This document shows positions 1-6,550 of a DNA stretch of 16,763 nt, piece by piece. A program made the position numbers and the translations under genes. This DNA is from an uncultured Oscillochloris sp. (GTDB taxonomy: Bacteria > Chloroflexota > Chloroflexia > Chloroflexales > Chloroflexaceae), in contig CAIRFY010000315.1 in NCBI GenBank assembly GCA_903877945.1, forward strand, positions 1-16,763, written 5' to 3'. The notes under the pieces are model-generated. The model saw only the letters and a program-made list of their open reading frames with translations, was not told where the DNA came from and did not search any database. Each line of letters opens with the position of its first letter. Position 1 is the first letter of the stretch.

Positions 1-65
1 CCCCTCTCCCCGGGAGGGAGAGGGGCAGGGGGTGAGGGCCGTCCGGTATCTTTGCAACAGCCCTA
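1..65. repeat. Truncated copy of the GC-rich MITE-like repeat
   Basis: The window opens inside a hairpin-forming C-run/G-run block (CCCCTCTCCC, then GGGAGAGGGG) followed by GGGGGTGAGGGC and an end at 48-65 that matches 14 of 18 bases of the right terminal repeat of the complete element at 4663-4777. The left end lies outside the window. It sits just upstream of the thiB promoter. Confidence 0.7.
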
Positions 66-81
66 CGGCGTGATGACGACG

Positions 82-110
82 TTGACGCCTCCGACCGACT
101 GTGCTACCAT
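82..110 (+). promoter_or_regulatory. sigma70-type promoter of thiBP
   Basis: TTGACG (82-87) and TACCAT (105-110) are separated by exactly 17 bp, and TGC directly before the -10 gives an extended -10. The predicted transcript would start near 117, just before the riboswitch. Confidence 0.65.
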
Positions 111-130
111 ACGCCGCGTCTCAGATGAAT

Positions 131-230
131 ATCGCTCGGGGAGCCGGGGCATAGCCCGGCTGAGATAGCGGACACACACGCCGCTGACCCGTGGAACCTG
201 ACCTGGATTATTCCAGCGTAGGGAAGCGCC
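131..230 (+). promoter_or_regulatory. TPP riboswitch aptamer (THI element)
   Basis: The conserved thi-box blocks occur in order: CGGGGAGCC (138-145 region), GGCTGAGA (158-165), GACCC and GAACCTGACCTGG (186-206), then CCAGCG with AGGGAAGC (213-227). CGCT (133-136) can pair with AGCG (225-228) to close P1. Binding of thiamine pyrophosphate normally turns off downstream thiamine genes. The next genes are thiB and thiP, so biological context agrees. A terminator hairpin follows at 245-278. Confidence 0.95.
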
Positions 231-244
231 AGCAGCTCATACGG

Positions 245-278
245 GCCGCCGATTCCTACACAGGTCGGCGGCTTTTTT
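245..278 (+). terminator. Intrinsic terminator acting as riboswitch expression platform
   Basis: GCCGCCGA (245-252) pairs perfectly with TCGGCGGC (265-272) around a 12-nt loop and is followed directly by six T (273-278). It lies between the TPP aptamer and the thiB ribosome binding site. This indicates control by premature transcription termination. I did not identify the antiterminator strand with certainty. Confidence 0.88.
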
Positions 279-302
279 GTGTGATACTTTGAGGAGGGTC
301 GA

Positions 303-1400
303 ATGAGACGGTTGATTCCCCTGATCGCAATTGTCCTGCTCGCCGCCTGCGGCCAGCCCACCGCCGCGCCATCCGCCACCGCCGCGCCGTCCGCCACCGT
401 TGCGCCGTCCCCCACCGCCGACAAGACCCTGGTGGTCATGGCCCACGACAGCTTCAGCGTCAGCGAGAGTGTCCTGGCCGCCTTCCAGCAGCAGTACGGC
501 GTGAAGGTGCAGGTGATCAAGGGCGGCGATGCTGGCGCGGCGCTGAACAAGGCCATCCTGAGCAAGGACGCCCCGCTGGCCGATGTTTTTTTCGGCGTTG
601 ACAACACGTTCCTCAGCCGCGCCCTGGCCGCCGACATCTTCCTGCCCTACGCGGCACCTGGCCTGGCCAAAATCCCCGCCGACCTCCGGCTCGACCCGAG
701 CGAGCGTCTGCTGCCGGTGGACTACGGCTACGTGACGATCAATTACGACAAGGCCGCTCTCACGCAGGCAAACCTGGCCCCGCCTACGGCCCTGGAAGAT
801 CTGACCAAACCTGCCTGGAAGGGCAAACTGGTGGTGGAGAACCCGGCTACCTCGTCGCCGGGACTGGCCTTCCTGCTGGCTACCATCGCTCATTTCGGCG
901 AAACCGGTGCCTATCCATGGAAAGATTACTGGCGCGATCTGCGGGCCAACGACGTATTCATCAGCAACGACTGGACGGACGCCTACTACACGCAGTTCAG
1001 CGGTAGCATCGGCAAGGGGGCGTACCCCCTGGTGGTGAGCTACGCCACCAGCCCGGCCGCCGAGGTTCACTTTAGCGAGGGCAAGCTGACCGAGCCGCCC
1101 ACGGGCAACGTCCTCGTTCCCGGCGGCAGTTTCCGCCAGGTAGAGTTTGTGGGCATCCTGAAGGGCACGCAGAAAGAGGATCTGGCCCGACAGTTTGTGG
1201 ACTTTATGCTGGGGCCGCAGTTCCAAGCCGACATCCCGCTACAGATGTTCGTCTACCCGGCCCTGCCGAGCGCGCCCCTGCCCGATGTATTCACGAAGTT
1301 CGCCCAGGTGCCTGTCCAAGCTACCGGACTCACCCCCGCGCAGATCGACGCCGGGCGCGAGGGGTGGATTAAGACGTGGACGGAGGTTGTGCTACGCTGA
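303..1400 (+). CDS. thiB: Thiamine ABC transporter, substrate-binding lipoprotein ThiB
   Basis: Captures thiamine or its phosphates outside the membrane and delivers it to ThiP. The 365-aa product begins with a lipoprotein signal peptide: RR, a hydrophobic stretch, then LLAAC with the lipidated Cys at residue 16. Three imperfect hexapeptide repeats follow (APSATA, APSATV, APSPTA; about residues 21-38) and form a Pro/Ser/Thr tether. The mature part starts near KTLVVMAHDSF, typical of ThiB/TbpA, and keeps LADVFFGVDNTFLSRAL and LPVDYGYVTINYD, which are characteristic of the family. The GAGGAGG ribosome binding site (291-297) precedes ATG 303. The stop TGA overlaps the thiP start ATG by one base, implying translational coupling. 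The TPP riboswitch upstream supports the substrate assignment; family alone could also suggest an iron or spermidine binder. Confidence 0.93.
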   Translation: MRRLIPLIAIVLLAACGQPTAAPSATAAPSATVAPSPTADKTLVVMAHDSFSVSESVLAAFQQQYGVKVQVIKGGDAGAALNKAILSKDAPLADVFFGVDNTFLSRALAADIFLPYAAPGLAKIPADLRLDPSERLLPVDYGYVTINYDKAALTQANLAPPTALEDLTKPAWKGKLVVENPATSSPGLAFLLATIAHFGETGAYPWKDYWRDLRANDVFISNDWTDAYYTQFSGSIGKGAYPLVVSYATSPAAEVHFSEGKLTEPPTGNVLVPGGSFRQVEFVGILKGTQKEDLARQFVDFMLGPQFQADIPLQMFVYPALPSAPLPDVFTKFAQVPVQATGLTPAQIDAGREGWIKTWTEVVLR

Positions 1401-1466
1401 TGCAGAATGCAAAATGCAAAATGCAAAAATGTTGCCAATTTTGCATTTTGCAATTTGCATTTTGCC
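1400..1466. repeat. Inverted tandem heptamer array at the thiP start
   Basis: The left arm (1400-1429) is built from GCAAAAT-type heptamers. A loop of about 10 nt follows, then the right arm (about 1439-1466) of ATTTTGC-type heptamers, nearly the reverse complement. ATG recurs every 7 nt at 1400, 1407, 1414 and 1421, so successive ATGs fall in different frames and 1400 and 1421 share one. The unit has no stop codon in any of six frames. Confidence 0.9.
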
Positions 1467-3133
1467 TTCCAATCCTCTTCATCGCCCTGTGCTTTCTCTA
1501 TCCGATGGCGGCAATCCTGCGCCTAAGCTTCGCCAACGGGCTGGCGGGTCTGTGGGCGGTGCTGGCTGACGGCTACACCTGGCGGGTGCTGGGGTTCAGC
1601 CTGGGCCAGGCCACGCTCTCGACACTGCTAACCCTGGTGGCGGGGCTGCCAGGGGCGTATGTCTTTGCGCGCTACGACTTCCCCGGCAAGGGGCTGCTGC
1701 GAGCCGTGGCCGGGGTGCCTTTTGTGATGCCCACCGTGGTAGTGGCAGCGGCCCTGGGGGCGCTGCTCGGCCCGCACGGGCTGATCAACGCCGGGCTGCA
1801 GTCCCTGCTCGGCCTGGGGCAGCCGCCGCTCCGCATTCCCAACGGCATCGGGCTCGTGCTGCTGGCCCACGTCTTCTACAACTACACGGTGGTGCTGCGG
1901 CTGGTGGGCGGTTTCTGGGCCACCCTCGACCCACGGCTAGAGCAGGCGGCGGCGATGCTGGGAGCCTCGCGACGGCGGGTGATCTGGGAGGTGACGCTGC
2001 CGCTGCTGGCACCGGCCCTGGGTGCAGCAGCATTGCTGGTCTTCATCTTCAGCTTCACCAGCTTTGGGGTGGTGGTCATCCTGGGTGGGCCGCGTATGGC
2101 CACCCTGGAAGTCGAGATCTACCGGCAGACGTCGCAACTGCTGCGGCTGGATGTGGCGACGAGCCTGGCGCTGATCCAGGCGGCCTGCACCCTGGCCATG
2201 AGTCTGGCCTACACACGACTGGCCGCCCGCAGCGCGGTGCCCCTCGATCATCTGCCGCGTGCGGCGGTGGCCCGGCGGCCACGCGGGGTCTGGCAGCGGC
2301 TCCTGGTAGGAACCAACGCCGCGTTCATCCTGCTGCTGCTCGGCGCACCCCTGGCCGCCCTCGTCCTGCGCTCACTGATCGGCCCCGACGGGTTCAGCCT
2401 GAACTATTACCTGGCCCTCGGCGAGAACCGCACCGGCTCAGCTTTCTTCGTGCTGCCCACAACGGCCCTCGCCAACTCCCTACGCATCGCGGCAACAACC
2501 GCCGCCATCGCCCTCGCCGTGGGCGTGCCTGCGGGGTATCTGCTGGCTACGCCAGCAAGGCAAAATGCAAAATGCAAAATGCAAAAGGGGCATTTTGCAT
2601 CTTGCATTTTGCATTTTGCATTGTTAGACGCCCTATTTATGCTGCCCCTGGGCACCAGCGCCGTGACCCTGGGGCTGGGCTACTTGGTGGCCCTGGCCAC
2701 GCCGGCGCTGGCCGGGCTGCGCACCTCGCCGCTGCTGATCCCGCTGGTGCATAGCCTGGTGGCCCTGCCCTTTGTCATCCGCAGCCTGCTGCCAACCTTG
2801 CGCGGACGCAGCCCGCATCTGACCGAGGCCGCCGCCCTGCTGGGCGCGAGCCCCTGGCGAGCCTGGCTCTACGTTGAGCTGCCGCTGATCACGCCCGCCA
2901 TCATCACCGGGGCCGTGTTCGCCTTCACCGTCTCCCTGGGTGAGTTCGGAGCCTCGCTGCTGCTGACCCGGCCCGACGCGCCCACGCTGCCGGTGGTCAT
3001 CTTCCGCCTACTCGGCCAGCCCGGTGCCGTCAATTACGGCCAGGCGATGGCGATGAGCAGCATCCTGATGCTCACCACCGGCGTGAGCTTTCTGGTGCTG
3101 GAGCGGATTAGGCCACCGGGCGGGGAATTCTAG
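1400..3133 (+). CDS. thiP: Thiamine ABC transporter permease ThiP (two fused permease halves)
   Basis: Forms the membrane channel for thiamine uptake. The 577-aa product has two repeated BPD-permease halves. Their EAA loops, which dock the ATPase, are at about 181-200 (EQAAAMLGAS) and 475-495 (TEAAALLGAS); each is followed by a helix with SFTSFGVVVILGG or SLGEFGASLLL, typical of ThiP. The start is taken as ATG 1400, overlapping the thiB stop. GGAGG (1382-1386) lies 13 nt away, rather far. GTG 1376 is an alternative start with a poorer site. Residues 1-22 and about 388-407 are encoded by two copies of the heptamer repeat and share QNAKCKMQK and CIL(Q/H)FA; neither is part of the normal family. 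No thiQ ATPase gene follows; the next gene is on the other strand. Confidence 0.92.
   Translation: MQNAKCKMQKCCQFCILQFAFCLPILFIALCFLYPMAAILRLSFANGLAGLWAVLADGYTWRVLGFSLGQATLSTLLTLVAGLPGAYVFARYDFPGKGLLRAVAGVPFVMPTVVVAAALGALLGPHGLINAGLQSLLGLGQPPLRIPNGIGLVLLAHVFYNYTVVLRLVGGFWATLDPRLEQAAAMLGASRRRVIWEVTLPLLAPALGAAALLVFIFSFTSFGVVVILGGPRMATLEVEIYRQTSQLLRLDVATSLALIQAACTLAMSLAYTRLAARSAVPLDHLPRAAVARRPRGVWQRLLVGTNAAFILLLLGAPLAALVLRSLIGPDGFSLNYYLALGENRTGSAFFVLPTTALANSLRIAATTAAIALAVGVPAGYLLATPARQNAKCKMQKGHFASCILHFALLDALFMLPLGTSAVTLGLGYLVALATPALAGLRTSPLLIPLVHSLVALPFVIRSLLPTLRGRSPHLTEAAALLGASPWRAWLYVELPLITPAIITGAVFAFTVSLGEFGASLLLTRPDAPTLPVVIFRLLGQPGAVNYGQAMAMSSILMLTTGVSFLVLERIRPPGGEF
2559..2622. repeat. Inverted tandem heptamer array inside thiP
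   Basis: The left arm of GCAAAAT units (2559-2586), a GGGG loop and the right arm of ATTTTGC units (2591-2622) form a long near-perfect hairpin. It is in frame within thiP and encodes a Lys/Cys/Met-rich half followed by a hydrophobic half. Same family as the copy at 1400-1466. Confidence 0.92.
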
Positions 3134-3169
3134 ATGTGCAGTGGTGCCTTTAGAGGAAAGCATCAGCGA

Positions 3170-3955
3170 TCACAGCAGCACGTGACGCCGCAGGGCCAAG
3201 GCGACTCCGTCGGCGGTACATGGCGCGGTGACATCGGTGGCGTGGGCCTTCACAACGTCGGGCGCATCGCCCATGGCCACACTCAGCCCGGCTACGCCGA
3301 ACATACTAATATCGTTCTCGCCGTCGCCGATCACCAATACGTCCTCACGGGACACCTCGTAACGGGTCATGAGTTCGGCCAGGGCCGAGCCCTTATTGAC
3401 GCCGGGTGGCAGGAACTCGAAGAACTGCGAGCCGGTGCGCGTCACCTCAAAGCGGTCGCCCATCAGTTCGGATAGCTCGTCATCCAGGGGGCCGGGCGCA
3501 AGGAAGGTGAGCACCTTGATTGCATCGGTCACGCCCAGCATCTCGGCGCGGGTCAGCTTGACGGCAGGCGGCTCGCCGTAGTGTTCCAGAATATCCGTGT
3601 TGTCCATTCCCACAGGCGCGTAGATCGTGCCTGGCCCGAAGACCGTGTAGGGGAAGTGGCGATCTTCCAGCATCGCGGTCACGTCTGCCAGCAGATTGGC
3701 GGTCAGACGCCGCCGAATCATCCGGCCACCATCGAGATCGGCGAAAACAGCGCCGTTGAGCGTGATCTGCGGGCCGACGAGGCGCAGTTCGGCGATGTAA
3801 GGTCGGGCCGAGGCGAAGGTGCGACCGGTGGCGATCAGCACCCGTGCGCCCCCGGCCATACATGCGGCGACGGCGGCGGCGTTGACTGGACTAATGCGGT
3901 GCTGCGGGTCGAGCAGGGTGCCATCGAGGTCAAGGGCGATCAGGCGGAAGGACAC
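3170..3955 (-). CDS. Cof-type HAD-IIB family phosphatase
   Basis: A cytoplasmic Mg-dependent phosphatase of the haloacid dehalogenase superfamily, 261 aa. All four catalytic motifs are present: DLDGT with D9 and D11, the IATGR threonine T43, K188 in GVNKGSAL, and IGDGEND with D211 and D215. The large C2-type cap between motifs II and III places it in the Cof/YbiV-like IIB group, which acts on sugar phosphates, flavin-related phosphates or other small phosphoesters; the actual substrate cannot be read from sequence. The start is GTG 3955, preceded on the minus strand by AAAGG at a good distance and giving the usual MSFRLIALDLDGT opening. It lies 19 nt after the methyltransferase stop, so the two are probably cotranscribed. 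It converges on thiP with 36 nt between. Confidence 0.88.
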   Translation of the reverse strand: MSFRLIALDLDGTLLDPQHRISPVNAAAVAACMAGGARVLIATGRTFASARPYIAELRLVGPQITLNGAVFADLDGGRMIRRRLTANLLADVTAMLEDRHFPYTVFGPGTIYAPVGMDNTDILEHYGEPPAVKLTRAEMLGVTDAIKVLTFLAPGPLDDELSELMGDRFEVTRTGSQFFEFLPPGVNKGSALAELMTRYEVSREDVLVIGDGENDISMFGVAGLSVAMGDAPDVVKAHATDVTAPCTADGVALALRRHVLL

Positions 3956-3974
3956 GCACGTGGCCTTTCTGAGT

Positions 3975-4577
3975 CTACGCGGGCCGATCACCCAGCACCA
4001 CAAAGGCGGGCATCGGAGAGCCAGGGGCGACAGCGCTCCGCACGCGGCGGTAGCCGACGGCCCCAACCTGCGCAACCAGATCGTCGCGGACGGCGAGGAC
4101 ATCAGCGGCGCTAGGGGCGTGGCGCGGCTGGAGGACAATCGCCAGGGTACTGCCGGGACGCATCACGCGGGCCACCTCGCGCAGATCGTCGGCCAGTCGG
4201 GGCCAGAACTGCACATTGTTCACCGCCAGCACCTTATCGAATCGGCCAACGTCGAAGGGCAGGGCGCTCACCGTACCAAGCCGCAAGCTCACCCGCCCAG
4301 CCTTCACCATCGCGGCGTTGCGCCGGGTGGCCTGTTCGACCATCAGCGGGGAGATATCAACGCCCTCCACGTAGCCGTTCCTTGCCCGGCGGGCCAGCGC
4401 CTGCACGGCCAACCCCGGCCCAAAGCCGATCTCAAGCACGTGGTCACCGGGCCGCACGGCCAGTTGGTCAATTGCCCACGCATTGAGATCACGGTTCGTG
4501 AGCGCCATTAGCCAACCGGCCAGACGCCCGCCCATGCCGTGGGGATTGCCGAACTGATCCTGGAACCGCTGTGCCAT
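3975..4577 (-). CDS. Class I SAM-dependent methyltransferase
   Basis: A 200-aa protein with a Rossmann-fold methyltransferase core. Motif I is VLEIGFGPG (about 47-55), the acidic residue after beta-2 is D74 in GVDIS, and a post-motif segment reads FDKVLAVNNVQFWP. It resembles the methyltransferase type 11/25 group (UbiE-like small-molecule or lipid enzymes), but the substrate is not evident. The N-terminus (FGNPHGMGGRLAGWLMALTNR) is typical of a subgroup of short bacterial members. Start ATG 4577 is chosen because AAGGA lies 6 nt upstream on the minus strand; a longer frame to 4682 would run through the promoter and into the MITE terminal repeat. It is first gene of a two-gene operon with the HAD phosphatase. 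Confidence 0.85.
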   Translation of the reverse strand: MAQRFQDQFGNPHGMGGRLAGWLMALTNRDLNAWAIDQLAVRPGDHVLEIGFGPGLAVQALARRARNGYVEGVDISPLMVEQATRRNAAMVKAGRVSLRLGTVSALPFDVGRFDKVLAVNNVQFWPRLADDLREVARVMRPGSTLAIVLQPRHAPSAADVLAVRDDLVAQVGAVGYRRVRSAVAPGSPMPAFVVLGDRPA

Positions 4578-4614
4578 CCTGTGTCCTTGCGATGATCCGG
4601 TGATGCAAAGTGGT

Positions 4615-4623
4615 ATTGTACCA
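4615..4623 (-). promoter_or_regulatory. Extended -10 promoter of the methyltransferase-HAD operon
   Basis: On the minus strand TGG TACAAT forms an extended -10 about 38 bp before the methyltransferase start. No good -35 is visible. The predicted leader is about 30 nt. Confidence 0.5.
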
Positions 4624-4662
4624 GGAGTTAGGACGTCCTTGCAGAGACGAAGCATCGTTACG

Positions 4663-4777
4663 CAGGGCTGATGCAAAGTCACCCTCCGGCCCTCACCCCC
4701 TGCCCCTCTCCCTCACGGGGAGAGGGGGCTGGGGGGTGAGGGCTGCCCAGCGATCACACGACTTTGCATCAGCCCTG
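4663..4777. mobile_element. Complete MITE, 115 bp, with 18-bp TIRs and 10-bp TSD
   Basis: CAGGGCTGATGCAAAGTC (4663-4680) and its exact reverse complement (4760-4777) bound the element. The 10-bp direct repeat CATCGTTACG flanks it at 4653-4662 and 4778-4787, a clear target duplication. The interior is a long imperfect GC-rich palindrome (CCCTCACCCCC ... GGGGGGTGAGGG) with no ORF, so transposase must have come from elsewhere. It lies 50 bp upstream of the acyl-CoA ligase -10 box. Confidence 0.9.
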
Positions 4778-4826
4778 CATCGTTACGTGATCTCCTTGAG
4801 GTGCGCAATTTCCCTGAAACATCCGC

Positions 4827-4835
4827 TGTTATACT
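4827..4835 (+). promoter_or_regulatory. Extended -10 promoter of the acyl-CoA ligase gene
   Basis: TGT TATACT forms an extended -10; no consensus -35 at the right distance. The leader would be about 100 nt. Of the non-coding stretch 4578-4941, I see only this promoter, the opposite promoter at 4615-4623 and the MITE. Confidence 0.5.
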
Positions 4836-4941
4836 GTGTGAGACAAGATTTCAAATGGGCGCTCTTTGCGTGACGATCCTGCGGGGATGCGTGACGCGAT
4901 AAGGCGATACCGGCGTGTCCTCACGGCCCGAAGGAGGGTCT

Positions 4942-6462
4942 ATGGCTCGCGAGCCTCTACATGCTACCCTGTTCGATCTGCTTGGTCGTGGCGCTGTGAG
5001 CCACCCGGCCCTCGTGGCCCCCGACCGGCCCGACCTGAGCTATGCGGCGCTGCGGGAGAACGTGGCCGGGCTGGCCGCCCAACTCCAGGCCGCAGGCATT
5101 GGCCGTGGCGACCGGGTGGCTATCGCGATGGGCAACGGCCCGGAGTTGGTGATCGCCTTCCTGGCTGTCGCCACCGCCGCCACCGCCGCCCCGCTTAACC
5201 CCGCGTACCGCGCCGACGAGTTTGCTTTCTCCTATGAGGACACCTGTGCCACGGCGCTGCTTGTCCTCCCCGGCACCCAGGCCGATGCCCGCGCCGCCAT
5301 GCGTCCCGGTATGCGGCTCATCGAGGCCACGGCCCAGTCCGACGGCACGCTGGCCTTCACCATAGACGCTTCGCCCTCAACCTTTAGCCCCCAACCTTCC
5401 TTCGCCACTCCTGACGATGTGGCGGTGATCCTGCATACCAGCGGCACCACCAGCCGACCCAAGCGCGTGCCCATTTGCCAACGCAACCTGGCCACCTCAG
5501 CCGCTAACATTATCGAAACCTACCAACTCGGCCCCGAGGATCGCGCCCTCTGCGTGATGCCGCTCTTCCACATCCACGGCATCGTCGCTTCCATGCTCAG
5601 CACCCTAGCCTCCGGCGGCACCCTGATCTGCCCGCCTGGCTTCGATGCGCTGCGCTTCTGGGGCTGGGTCGCGCAGTACCGGCCTACCTGGTACTCAGCC
5701 GTGCCCACTATGCACCAGATGCTCCTGGCCCGCGCTGAGCGCAACCGAGAGGTGATCCGTGACAATCCCTTCCGCTTCATCAGATCGAGCAGCGCGCCCC
5801 TGCCCCCGGTCGTGATGGAGCGGCTGGAGACGACCTTCGCTGCCCCGGTGCTGGAGAGCTACGGCATGACCGAGGCCAGCCACCAGATGACATCCAACCC
5901 GCTGCCGCCCGCCCCACACAAGGCTGGCCGCGTTGGTATCGGGATCGGCGTGGATGTGGGAATTATGGACAACGTCGGCAACCTGCTGGCCCAGGGCGAG
6001 CGCGGCGAGGTGGTGGTGCGCGGCGGCAATGTGGTGGATGGCTACGAGAACAACCCCGAGGCCAACGCTTCCGCCTTCAGCAATGGCTGGTTTCGCACCG
6101 GCGACCAGGGCTACCTCGATGCGGATGGCTATCTGGCCCTGACGGGTCGGCTCAAGGAGTTGATCAACCGGGGCGGCGAGAAGATCTCGCCTCTGGAGAT
6201 CGATGACGTGCTCCTGCGTCACCCCGCCGTCGCTGAGGCTCTTGCCTTTGCTGTGCCCCACAAGACACTCGGCGAAGATATTCACGCGGCAGTGGTACTC
6301 AAGACCGAGGCCAGCGAGGGGGAACTGCGTGAACACTGCGCTCGCTCCCTGGCCGACTTCAAAATCCCACGCCAGATCCACATCCTCGACGCCCTGCCCC
6401 GTGGGGCCACCGGCAAGCTTCAGCGTATCAGCATGGCCATGACTCTCGGCCTCACAGTCTAG
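4942..6462 (+). CDS. AMP-dependent acyl-CoA synthetase, PCS60/AAE3 (oxalyl-CoA synthetase)-like
   Basis: Activates a carboxylate with ATP to an acyl-adenylate, then forms the CoA thioester. The 506-aa protein has the ANL-superfamily motifs: P-loop TSGTTSRPK (166-174), LFHIHG (208-213), YGMTE (307-311), TGD (386-388), hinge GRLKELI (402-408) and catalytic lysine K492 in PRGATGKLQR. The segments WYSAVPTMHQMLL and EASHQMTSNPLPP with HKAGRVG resemble PCS60/AAE3 oxalate-CoA ligases, but substrate specificity is inference. After the P-loop lysine the usual Gly is Arg (R175). Residues about 143-153 (SPSTFSPQPS) come from a heptamer repeat at 5376-5396. ATG 4942 is preceded by AAGGAGGG, so the GTG at 4915 is rejected. 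coaA follows after 88 nt on the same strand. Confidence 0.87.
   Translation: MAREPLHATLFDLLGRGAVSHPALVAPDRPDLSYAALRENVAGLAAQLQAAGIGRGDRVAIAMGNGPELVIAFLAVATAATAAPLNPAYRADEFAFSYEDTCATALLVLPGTQADARAAMRPGMRLIEATAQSDGTLAFTIDASPSTFSPQPSFATPDDVAVILHTSGTTSRPKRVPICQRNLATSAANIIETYQLGPEDRALCVMPLFHIHGIVASMLSTLASGGTLICPPGFDALRFWGWVAQYRPTWYSAVPTMHQMLLARAERNREVIRDNPFRFIRSSSAPLPPVVMERLETTFAAPVLESYGMTEASHQMTSNPLPPAPHKAGRVGIGIGVDVGIMDNVGNLLAQGERGEVVVRGGNVVDGYENNPEANASAFSNGWFRTGDQGYLDADGYLALTGRLKELINRGGEKISPLEIDDVLLRHPAVAEALAFAVPHKTLGEDIHAAVVLKTEASEGELREHCARSLADFKIPRQIHILDALPRGATGKLQRISMAMTLGLTV
5376..5396 (+). repeat. Three in-phase heptamers inside the acyl-CoA ligase gene
   Basis: CTCAACC, TTTAGCC and CCCAACC follow each other in perfect 7-bp phase. 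On the coding strand they resemble the TTCAGCC/CTGAACC units at the glycosyltransferase start (12011-12045). They encode part of a Pro/Ser linker just before the P-loop. Short and partly degenerate. Confidence 0.55.
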
Positions 6463-6502
6463 GAGAGCCTGGGCACCCGTGCCCACGAACCATTGTTATT
6501 TT

Positions 6503-6537
6503 GCAATGTGTGGGCAGCGAAGCCGCCCGCACATCGC
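6503..6537 (+). promoter_or_regulatory. Long hairpin directly before the coaA ribosome binding site
   Basis: A 16-bp stem with two mismatches and one G-T pair (6503-6518 with 6522-6537) closes on a GAA loop and ends next to the AAAAGGAA ribosome binding site (6538-6545). There is no T-tract, so a regulatory or mRNA-processing role is more likely than termination. No clear coaA promoter is visible in the 88-nt gap. Confidence 0.6.
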
Positions 6538-6550
6538 AAAAGGAACCGCT

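Noticed and set aside
237..1226. 329-aa open frame on the minus strand across the riboswitch terminator and thiB
   Set aside because: Antisense to a clear ThiB gene, low-complexity Gly/Arg-rich translation, no domain and no ribosome binding site; a GC-rich shadow.
3581..4511. Two plus-strand open frames (3581-4114 and 3819-4511)
   Set aside because: They lie opposite the HAD phosphatase and methyltransferase, whose motifs are intact on the minus strand.
4601..4611. Second copy of the MITE end (TGATGCAAAGT) 60 bp before the element
   Set aside because: Only 11 bp match and no partner end or target duplication; may be chance or a remnant.
6471..6484. GGGCAC/GTGCCC stem after the ligase stop as a terminator
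   Set aside because: Only 5-6 bp with a tiny loop and no adjacent T-tract.
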